From Antedon mediterranea (lineage: Eukaryota; Echinodermata; Crinoidea; Comatulida; Antedonidae), in assembly GCF_964355755.1 (NCBI RefSeq), contig NC_092680.1, forward strand, positions 8,223,001 to 8,287,000: DNA of 64,000 nucleotides. The letters run 5' to 3'. A model generated the notes under the pieces. The model saw only the letters and a list, made by a program, of their open reading frames with translations. It ran no database searches and was not told the origin of the DNA. Both the position numbers and the translations under genes were made by a program. The first letter of the stretch is position 1; the number at the start of each line of letters is the position of its first letter. Below are positions 35,349 through 64,000 of the stretch, one piece after another.

Positions 35349-37749
35349 GTGTACAACCAGTTTGAAAGTTGTAGTAAAGTCACAAGCATGGAATAATATC
35401 ACGGTTTTCATTGATCAATAAAATAATAAAGTTGAAATTGTATTTTGTGAAACATGCATTTACGTAACATTCTGTTTTAGAAAAGTTATAAACTCACTGT
35501 CAAGTGTCAGTTTTTCCAGGAATAGTGAAGAGCATTTTTTTTATCTCAAAAAAGTATTTCTGTCATAATAGGAATACTTAAGATGGAAATAGCACAAACT
35601 AAAAAATAAAATAAAATGTGGGTGATGGCAAATCCTTTTGCGACTGTTAAACCTAGGGGGAGTTTTATCTCTGTTTTACGGACTTCCTTACTTTAAGACG
35701 CTGCTTTTACTTGGAGGTGGAACAGCTAGCTGCCTCAAGTGCTCATTTCTGCATCTTAGAAGAAGAATTTTATATTTTTGGCTTAGTGTTAAAAAATCTA
35801 TTCGGCATGTAAAAGTAAATTAATCGTAAGCCACAGGCTGAGGGAAATGGCAAGGTTATATTTTTCTAGTATGTTAGTTTAATCAATTTTGTTGTGATTT
35901 TGTTTGTTTTTCACTAAAATAACACAAACCTGCTGACTTTTAAAGGCAATAATAAATGTCCCCAAAAAAATTTGATTTAAAATATTTTGATTTTAATATT
36001 ATATAAATTAAGTAACAAAAATAGTTATATTTGATAATCAGGATTTTGATTAATGTCGTAATGACTGGGTATATTGCATTGCAGTACCAGGAGGCCTGGG
36101 TGTGAAATAGTCTTCTGTCTGAATTTAGCCTACTCTAATAAATGCCCCCTCTGACATTTTTTTCCATATTGTATTATGAGTGCTCAATAGAATTGAGTAT
36201 ATTTCACTTCATTTCCCAGCACAATGGACTTATTGCTGTTCAAACAACTAGCACACGGGATCAGGCCTAAGCACATTAACTTGTTTCTCAACAAATAACA
36301 CACTTATTAACTGTTTTAAAGCAGCTTGTTTAGGTAATTTTAGGTGTTAAAATTCACCTCCAATAAATTCCCCCACTTTTGAAAAAATGCAAATGCAATA
36401 CAAAAATCTATACGATAAATTAAATAATGTGACTATACAGTATTTGAGTGTGAAATCATACTCATGGTAGTACTGTAGATAACAGATAAAACAGATTTTA
36501 TCCTCCTGACTGTAAATAAGGTAATTAAATGGTGTAATTAGCACAATCCAATTAAAAGTTTCTTGCTGTCCATATGTATTATCTTTACAAATATCAACAA
36601 AGCCACTGTTGTTTTGCTGTTTGTGTAGGGGATTTTATTAAAATGAACATTGAAATTTTCCTTGGTCATTGATTGAAATGTGGTGTCATTGTTTAACGAA
36701 ATGTCATTTGATGTGGCTCATGTCGGGCAGTCTGGATATTAACCTACGTTCTGATAAGGCATTACCTGTCTGCGACGGAAACACATTGACTTGAGTAATA
36801 ATTTGAATTAGTTTCGTTGGCATTTGTAGTTAGGTACTCGACAATTTTGAATGTGTTTAGGTTGAATCGCTAGATGAGAGGTTTTTCTGTTGCGAGCATA
36901 AAGCAAGGCCTTAATTAATCAAAATTTCTACAGTATTTCAGAAAGGATTGTTTTAAGCCTAGTACAAGTAGATGCAATTTGTTAGGTACAGTAGGACCGG
37001 CCAAAAAATAGTCTATTTACTAGCAGTGTAGCACTATACTGTTGCTCAGATGCTGGAAATGGTACATTGGTCTGAGTACTGTCCTACAAAAGTGTGGCAA
37101 TATTGCTCAAGCACCTTGTATTCAGTAGCTGGTAATAAGTGCTTCAGAAAACCTCTGATCTGTTTCCTGTTCAGAAAGCTGTAGCCAGGTGTTTATTGGA
37201 GTTCATGGGTAACTAGGTACTTGACCTTTCTGTCATAGTACATCACATTTTTCTTCATAATCTGCAATTTTATTTTTGTTATTGTCATTCATTTTGAAAA
37301 ACACATGTTTAGGAAATTTCTTGTTAGTGCAATCATTTAAAATAAATTACACAAAAAATAACATTTTTATTGGATAATTCAATTGAGCAAAAATCGTACA
37401 TTTCTATTGATAAAAGGTATGGCCAAATAGATACAATTATTAATAGGGTCTTGTTTTTACGAAAACTGAACGACACCGGATAATAATTTAAATGTTTGTA
37501 CAAAATTGCATGATTTGCATAGAATTCTCATAAAATCCTTTATATATTTATTACTGCACAGTTCCAAAGGACCATGAGTAAGCACCCTGAAAATTTACCG
37601 GGTCAACTCTTTCCTCCGAAGCTCCACTCAATCCAGACAACCATTAAAAACTTGTCAGGAGAGATTCATCCATCATATTGAATCCCATGCTCAGATAGAA
37701 AATCCCACCCCCTAATTTAGGCTAAATTTAGAAACCAGACCTTGTATAA

Positions 37750-38238
37750 CAGGCCCGTAGCCAGGGGGGTTTTTTGGGGTTCGCTTGAACCCCCCCTTTT
37801 GCGCGAACCCCCCTTTCACCAGCGCCACTTCCAAAAATCGTGCAATTAATTATCAATTATAGCAGATTTTTTGGTCATTTTACTTCTACTGACTATGTTT
37901 AAATCGATCGAATATACAGAGTGTCCGATGTCAAAGTCACTGCTGAGCGTGAGATCGACAGATTGTTGAGAGTTGATGGTTATAAAATAGACTGACCAAT
38001 CGCGTGCTTCGGCCGGGCTTTTCGGGACGACGCACAACATCACGTTGTACTATATAATTTCTCTGCATAACTCAGATTTTAGTAGGTAAAAAATGTCTCT
38101 GTAAGCTGATTAAAACAACCGAAATTGCTCTGAGAGCCAAAGCTCCGGCCGGAGCTGTAGGCTGGCCCCCAGCCTACAGTTGCTCGCTGCGCTCGCAAAA
38201 TACTTGGTGTCAACAGATGCATTCTGGCTACGGGCCTG
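37750..38238. mobile_element. hAT-like non-autonomous element, 489 bp
   Basis: The ends CAGGCCCGTAGCCAG and CTGGCTACGGGCCTG are perfect 15-bp inverted repeats. TATAA flanks both sides (37745-37749 and 38239-38243), giving at least a 5-bp target duplication. The inside is GC-rich with a G/C-rich hairpin near the left end. The open frames inside on the minus strand resemble nothing I recognise. Confidence 0.9.
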
Positions 38239-39949
38239 TATAATTCCCTTGTTAATAGGATACAATACAAGTATAAACCTAATTTTCCACAAACTTTATA
38301 CTGTACCTTAAGAATGCTTGGATGGAAGTGTATTTGAGATGCATGTGTGCATCAACATTCATAATTGGTGATGATTGGAGACAATTGGTGGTATACTGTC
38401 CTTTTAGAGGTACAGTAAGTAGACGTGATATACTCCATTGAGTGGGTTTTTTTAGAATTCATAAATTATCCACTTCTTAAAACTTATTTTAATATTTTAC
38501 AGTAGTTTTGTTGCTTGCAAAAGAACATTTATTAGTACAAACTTTAATAATTCTTGGCCTGATCTGTTCATGCAAAGTAAATTAAATATAATTAAATTAG
38601 GTTTTAACGTTATATTTAGTGTCATTTATGATCATTGATTTTCTAACAAAACTAACAAATGTAATGAGTTAATTATATAATAGATCCACCTGTTTGTCAA
38701 CATTGAGTAGGCCAGAAATGACTTGTTAAGATCAAAGGTCATTTTAGTGAACATCTGTGAAAAGATGGATTTACTTGTAAGAAGACCTACTTTTTTCTTA
38801 TTGTAGTATTGCAGGGTTCTTAGTACTATGGAACGTCTTTAATTACTATGGAAATTTGGGTACAGATGAATAGAAATAAGGATAAATGCACCAAATATGC
38901 AAAATTATGATTTGGACTAAAATTATAAGATATCTCCTTCCCAAAAAACAAACCAAGACCCACACACCACAAAAAGTCTTTTTTTTTATTTTGAAATCAA
39001 CGTGGCCTTCCTTTATCTGCCAATCTGCCAATTGCATCTGTTGCTGAATTTTGAAATATTTTCAAAGAAGGCCTTTTTTCTTCTTTTTTTTTTAAGGTTT
39101 TGTGATGATATTCTCATCTAAATGTCATCACCGATAACAAATCATCATATTTTGAAAATATTATTAGTTTCACACTATTTAAAAAGCATTTTGTTGTTGA
39201 GTATCGTGAAAATCACAGTTAAATATGGTTCTCTTCTGGAGAGAGTAATATATCTCAATAATAATTTAATATAGACTAAGTATTTAAAGGTTTGCTATGA
39301 GACCATGTGTTTCCAAATGAAATAAAGTTGAGGTGTATTTAAAGGTAGAACAAATATAATAGTATAATATTATATTGAAATACGATAAGATATGATGGGG
39401 GTAGTACATAAGGGTGTGGTTGAGGATTAATCCAATATGGTAGTGGGGTGCTATATTTACTATTATATCTTTTCCTGGATAGAGCAGAGGCTATTAGTAT
39501 AATATGTTTATCCAAGTAAGAAGCACTCGTGTACTATATTTTAGTAGAAACATGCCCACAGTAAAACAATTCTGTATGCAATACAGTAGGCTATCATTTT
39601 GTCAATGAAGAATTTATAAATGCAAGGAATTTACTTGGTATGAGATTGAGATAGCCAGGGGTAATATAGCTATGCAACTGTATAACTACCACAAGAATGA
39701 GTTGAATTCCAACTTAAAGATAATCTGCAGATATGTTTTAATGACGTGGTAATTACCGCTAATTAAATAGGTTCCCACAGGGGAGATTCAACTGGGTTCA
39801 TATCACCTTGCATCAGTCATGTCCAGAAAGTGTAAACTAATTAAAAGTTTAAGACTATACCTGTAGTATATTCTACACAGTGCTGTACCTAATCATACAA
39901 ACTACCTCGCCACTGTACTCCAATTGGCCTACTGTACAGTATGCATCAT

Positions 39950-40179
39950 TGGCTAGCATCTTTATACCATTGAATGCAATGGCCAATCACAATGAGCGGC
40001 TAATAAGAAGTATGGCTTTAAGGACATCACTGATCACAAGCTAGTGAGCTGCTTTCAGAGAACAAAATGCAAATCTGAACTTATTTCTTTTTTTGGAGTA
40101 ATTTATAATAGAGATCCAAAAACAGATTTGTTATCTAAAATTAAACTGCTGCTGAGCTGTGTATCAAGATAAGTTGAAG
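39950..40179 (+). promoter_or_regulatory. Candidate proximal MEF2 promoter and first exon
   Basis: CATTGGCT and CCAATCA boxes (39948-39990) surround TTTATACC, followed by about 130 bp of mixed sequence ending at a consensus donor GAAG|GTAAGA (exon end 40179). It would place a non-coding first exon 3.8 kb before the acceptor of the ATG exon. Motif-level evidence only. Confidence 0.3.
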
Positions 40180-40651
40180 GTAAGACTGAGTATACAATAT
40201 GCTACTCCACCGATCTTCAAGTTTGTGCCTTAATGATTATTTTGATGGATTCAATAGTTCCCCCAAATTTATATACTTTAAATTTTCTTTAACTTTCTTC
40301 ACATTATTTTCGTAAACGCAAGATAACCTGTACGCAGGACATAGCTTTGATTTATCGTAGCAGAATATTTTGTTGGTCTTAAATTATTGGTAGTGTAACA
40401 TCTTGGGTTGTTTGTGTAGTACATACATACAGATTGTGTTGTCAAATAAATTTTAAAAAATTTAAATTTATAGAGTCGGATTTTACATTTTCATCTAAAC
40501 GATGTTTGCAGGTTTAAACATTTATATTTATTAGCAAGTTGCTTTTGATTTTAAATTGATTTTTAAGCAATTATGATTCTAACTATGGCATCTCGGCTAA
40601 TCCGTTGATTAGATACGATACCAAAAAATGTTTAATATTTTGATATGATTG

Positions 40652-40768
40652 TTAGTGTTACTCTTGAGGACGATCAAAGTATATTGATTGAAACGTCGAG
40701 AAACGCAACAGTTCTTTTCAATTTCAGAATTAATATAAAATGTGGTGTACTCGCAAACTTTATTTAAA
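40652..40768 (+). mobile_element. Half copy of the hammerhead-like repeat
   Basis: Matches the right arm of the palindromic element at 42947-43253: GAGGACGATCAAAGTATATT, GAAACGTCGAGAAAC, CAACAGTTCTTTTCA and TGTGGTGTACTCGCAAACTT occur in the same order. Only one arm is present. Confidence 0.8.
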
Positions 40769-41009
40769 TTTTTGTAATTTTATCAGGAGGTGATAGCATT
40801 ATTTTGCTTAATTATTTAATTTTTAAACCTTTAAGATATTTTATAATTAAGATCCACAAATTGTATAATGTATAATGTTGAATATTACTGTTACATTACA
40901 TTGCAAAAAAAAAACATTGTATTGCAGAAATTTTATATTGTAAACACTGAAGCCTTTCAAAAAGATTCAGACAATTGAGTTGATGACAGCTTTATAAGGT
41001 TTAGTCATA

Positions 41010-42026
41010 GACCCCGTTTACACTTCAGCTTTTAGCGAGCGCGAGGCCGGCTCCGAGCCAAAAGTGCACAAGTGTAAACACTCTGGGAACAACCGAGCCG
41101 GCTCAATTTTTAGCCTAGTCTAGAGTAGGCTTCGGGCCGGCAATTGCGGGCTTCGGGCCGGCACTTCGTATAGTGTAAACACTCGCGGTCATAAAATGAA
41201 CGTTCTGGATCAACTAGTTTAAAGTTTACGAAACTTATTGCTGATGAACGGGAATTCTTCATTGAAATTAAATTGGTGAAGATGTATACGCCTTTTTCAC
41301 GAAACGGAAGACATCTTCGATCGATGACAAACAATACCGTGCAACGAAGCGTAACCAACAGAAATTATTTCAGGGGATTTTAGGACACCATGCGGCGCCT
41401 ATGCTTATATACACTGTGGTGTTTTTTTCGATGGCCTTTAAGAAGTGAAAACAAATTTTCTAATTTTTTTCAATCACACAGTTATGTAGGCTAATCTTTA
41501 AAGAACATTTTACAGTAAAAATTTTGTCCATACGGCTGTCCGTTGAGGAGTTACGAATTAACTGAGTAATTGTCCTCAGAAAATAGGCTGAAAACGCTAT
41601 GTTATTTCTGATGGTTACGCTTCGTTGCACGGCATTGTTTGTCATCGATCGAAAATGTCTTCCGTTTCGCGAAAAAGGCGTATTAATCTACTACTATTCT
41701 TCAGAAAACGAGACGCAAAAATTAGTAGTAAAGCAATAATATTAAATACCGTTATTTGATTCTTTTTTGCTAAATTTCGATAGGCCTAGGCCTAGTCTAG
41801 TGTAACTTTTTAAGACGGTTGGTGGGCGCACATGAGCGGATATGACATGAATGTAGCGAAATCGTATCATTGAGCACTCTTCCGCGAGAGCAAGTGTAAA
41901 CACAATAGTAAGGGCCCGAGGCCGGCTTTTTGGGTAAGTGTAAACACATTGCAGGCTAAAAAGAAAGCCGGCGTCGGACCGACTTGGGGCCGGCTAAAAA
42001 ATTGTCGATGAAGTGTAAATGGAGTC
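41010..42026. mobile_element. Harbinger-like non-autonomous element, 1017 bp
   Basis: The ends GACCCCGTTTACACTTCA and TGAAGTGTAAATGGAGTC are inverted repeats flanked by ATA on both sides (41007-41009, 42027-42029). Inside is a second inverted pair of 82 bp, 41285-41366 against 41605-41686, about 93% identical by eye. The subterminal sequence is full of GGCCGGC words. The open frames 41110-41358 and 41460-41645 (minus strand) lie in the inner repeats and show no recognised domain. Confidence 0.88.
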
Positions 42027-42946
42027 ATATTCCATTATTTTCTTTTCAAATAGGTGTGGTAAATTTTAACTTGTATCTGGCTTCATTTTTAACTATACAG
42101 AGGTTAATAATACTGTGCATTGTTTTTAGAATACATTATGCTATATGCATTGTGTTATACTCTTCACATACTCCTTAGGAGGTATTGCAATACTTATACC
42201 AAACAATCTAGTGATTTTATGAGCTATGCAAGGTGAACCCCAGCAAACTGACCTATGACCTCTGGAGCCTAACCCTGCACATACATACATCATGAATAAA
42301 ACTTGAGGATGAAACAGATGGTTGCTTTAATGTTTTGATTTTAAAGGGGTAAAGTATTGCCTTGAACTTTGTAACCTTGAATGTTTATCAAGGACTCTAT
42401 TTTATCTGGATTTTTGTGTACATTATTTCATTTTGTTCTGATGAAAAATGCTTTTGTTTTTGTGACATATTTCTGTTGAGCTTGTTGATCATAAATCTGT
42501 ATTAACATTGGGTTGTTGAGGCCTACAAAGTTATGCTTTCATATCATTTGCAGCGTACAACTCCGCAACATAAAAGATAAGTAGAACATCTTACGACACT
42601 GACTTTTCATTAGTTACGAAAGCTCAGGCTACAAGATTTGTGTACTATAGTCATAAAACGCAATTCAAAATCAATGATTTTGACCTCCAACCAGTCAAAT
42701 TTACTAAGTGCATCCCAGATGTGTCGCCCTAATTTCTGATACTTTAGTTTGTAACAAAATATTAATAAATCGAGTCTACACACTCCTACAATGCTAATTA
42801 TAATGTGAACTTGCTTCCGATATGAACATACTGTAAAACATAACTAAGATTACTCTGTTTGTCTATTAATAAATATTACCAATTTTTAACAAAATGCCTC
42901 AAGGTCATCAACTATTTGTTTAAAGGTTTGCATGGCAAAATCAAAT

Positions 42947-43253
42947 GTTGATATCAAGTTTGCGGTACACCACATATATCTAGTTCAAGAAAAGAACTGT
43001 TGAGTTGACATTTTGATCAATATACTTTGATTGATCGTCTTTGGGAGTGAGAAAACAGAAAGTCCAGGAAACTGGAAATATAAGTGAAATTGGGTGGGAG
43101 ACTGATATGAAAGCTAAAACAATAGCAAGTTTCCTGGACTTTCTTCATTCTCACTCCTGAGGACAATCAAAGTATATTGATCAAATGTCGGGAAACTCAA
43201 CAGTTCTTTTCAGAACTACATATAAGTGGTGTACCGCAAACTTTATATCAATG
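42947..43253. mobile_element. Palindromic repeat with hammerhead-ribozyme-like core
   Basis: Two arms of about 110 bp face each other. The left arm runs TTTGCGGTACACCAC ... AAAGAACTGTTGAG ... GATCAATATACTTTGATTG. The right arm runs CAATCAAAGTATATTGATC ... CTCAACAGTTCTTTTCAG ... GTGGTGTACCGCAAACTTT. The right arm reads CCTGAGGA, a 6-bp stem ATCAAA/TTGAT, then AAATGTC. The half copy at 40652 has GAAACGTC at that place. The pattern CTGANGA-stem-GAAA-GTC is the hammerhead core found in Penelope-like retroelements and retrozymes. The arms are certain, the ribozyme is an inference. Confidence 0.75.
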
Positions 43254-44090
43254 TCATCAACTATCATATGGTTTGTATTCTTTAAATCTGCAATTAAAGG
43301 GGGGGGGGAATGGTTTATTCGAGGCTAAGCAACAGAAACAGACCCTAAAATACCCACTGACCACATTCAGTATAGGCAATCTATTTGCCTATACTAACAA
43401 CCACAATTCTCTTGTGTGGTAATTAAACTTTTATTTGTGGAAATAGTATTTGATACAGTATGCTGAACAGTGCATGTCCAATTTTGAAGTACACACTCAT
43501 TGGTTACACAATCTATTTTTTGTTATTTTATTGTATATCAATACACATAAATGAGTACAGTAGGTGAAATTTAACTGTAAGAAAATTATTGCATTGCAGT
43601 TCTGTGTTATACTTGTGGTTAGTTCAGTTGCAATTCTAGGTTGCATTTTAATTTATTTCAAATGAAGCTTTCTGTACGCTTACCCACACTTTTCTAAGTT
43701 AAATTACAGACCATTAGATTTTACTGTATCTTGCAGTTTGTTTTTTGTCCAAACATAAAAAATGCACTAGTTTTCCCAGAAATCTAAGCTGGTTAAATCA
43801 TGACCTGTAACAATAACATGATTTTAGTTGTGGTAAATTGAAGTCTGTTAAGTTAACATAACCAGAATGTTGTATTAATGTACCTGGAACTTATTTGAGT
43901 TATATCCGAAGTAAATCAGAGTTATATCAGAGTTAACAACACAGAGACGTATAAGAGAGTTACATTACTTTTACTTTATCTTTTTTTTTCAGGTTTTGTA
44001 TTCTAAACTATTGAATTCATTTGAAAAAGGACGTAGTTTATTTACGTCTCCTTGGACTGCCATTCTAACTTCAACTCTTTAAAAAACAAA

Positions 44091-63315
<19,225 letters not shown>

Positions 63316-64000
63316 GTTAGTTTAAATATGTTTTCTTATTCTAAATGAATGACATTTTATACTAGTTATTTTAATAAATAGTGATTTAATATGCTTTATT
63401 TATCTTAAAGGTAAGTAAATATTTTTTAACCTTTCAAATAGAAATATGACAAATATTAATTAAAATTATTTGTTATGGCTTTATACAGTACAGAGAGGTA
63501 AGTAGAGAAGTATGCCTTGAAGTATATACTTAATGATTAAGCCTCGTTTTTCAATTTTGTAGGCCAACAGTTAATGTAATATATTGTGTACATTATTATT
63601 TAAAAATTACGTACAGTAGTTTTTGGGACAAAATGTCCCAATCATCCCACTCCCTAAATGAGGTCCAGAATTAGGATCTATGTCTAGATTGGTATCAAGA
63701 TTTTATGGAATTATTTTTAGTTATTTGTGGTTTGAATTTGGTAAATATCTGTTTATAATTAGATAATAGTGGTCCAGAAAATTGGGATCCAAATTTTAAT
63801 AGAGCCTTCCGTGACTGTACAGTACTGTATATCTATCTGTGGTGAAAATTTGATAAAGATCTGTCTTTTAGTCTGGCAGCTAACAAACAAACAAATATCA
63901 CAAAATTAATATAACTCTGTAAGTAGGTATCCCAATGAAAAAATTCAGATTAATTTTTTTACATTTTCTTTCAGTTAACCATAAAGAACTTAATGTAATT
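63316..64000 (+). other. MEF2 intron at window end with a partial 'TACCTCC' repeat
   Basis: The segment about 63600-63900 (TTTGGGACAAAATGTCCC, GGTCCAGAA...TGGGATC, TTTGATAAAGATCTGTC, CTAACAAACAAACAAAT) shares order and wording with the 3' half of the repeats at 25951 and 45934, but is more diverged. No coding exon before 64000. Confidence 0.55.

Larger units (their letters stand above)
19522..43992. other. 24-kb region upstream of the MEF2 start codon
   Basis: No coding exon could be supported. It holds a chain of non-autonomous transposons (20204, 25951, 27853, 34811, 37750, 41010 and 42947; separate entries), a T-rich minisatellite at 31139-31400, and three candidate non-coding first or second exons of MEF2. 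The word TACAGTA/TACTGTA is very dense here, especially 22.9-26 kb. Stretches not listed separately are AT-rich with no recognised structure. Confidence 0.6.

Noticed and set aside
38079-38292. Minus-strand ORFs at the end of the hAT-like element
   Set aside because: They run over the terminal repeat of the element and have no recognised domain.

Overview
The window looks like invertebrate animal nuclear DNA: AT-rich (roughly two-thirds A+T by eye), with small coding exons in long introns, GT/AG splice sites and many small DNA transposons. The genes are typical of animals. Abundant short words such as TAGGCCTAGGCC and several transposon types resemble what is seen in echinoderms and other marine deuterostomes, so an echinoderm is my best guess. 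I cannot fix the species from sequence alone.

Three protein-coding genes lie on the + strand. (1) Positions 794-13551 hold the 3' part of a band 4.1 (EPB41-family) gene: the end of the FERM domain, the FERM-adjacent domain, a variable acidic/proline-rich linker and the complete C-terminal domain. The twelve exons called here join in one open frame of 601 codons plus the stop; the start lies upstream of the window. (2) Positions 17501-19489 hold a compact, complete five-exon gene of 140 codons for a CIAO2A/FAM96A protein (cytosolic iron-sulfur assembly). (3) From 44091 to beyond the window end runs a MEF2 transcription factor gene: two MADS/MEF2-domain exons, a 16.6-kb intron, the exon after the MEF2 domain, and an exon of the transactivation region carrying repeated Ser-Pro motifs. 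The 24 kb between CIAO2A and the MEF2 start codon probably contains MEF2 promoters and non-coding first exons; three candidates are listed.

The rest is dominated by non-autonomous mobile elements that can be delimited by eye. They include five hAT-like elements (CAG...CTG ends; three have exact 6-bp target duplications and one a 5-bp duplication), two Harbinger-like elements with 3-bp duplications, a TTAA-flanked 1.1-kb element, three MITE families (one in three copies), two long copies and one partial copy of a 'TACCTCC' repeat, a composite SINE with a 5S rRNA-like head followed by a tRNA-like segment, a 3' LINE remnant, and a palindromic element whose arms carry a hammerhead-ribozyme-like core. 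There is also a 23-bp minisatellite with an 87-bp higher-order period, a T-rich minisatellite, and several local duplications.

The genes do not form an operon or pathway: a membrane-skeleton linker, an Fe-S cluster assembly factor and a muscle/neural transcription factor are simply neighbours in the same orientation. No bacterial-type systems, CRISPR arrays or viral genes were seen.
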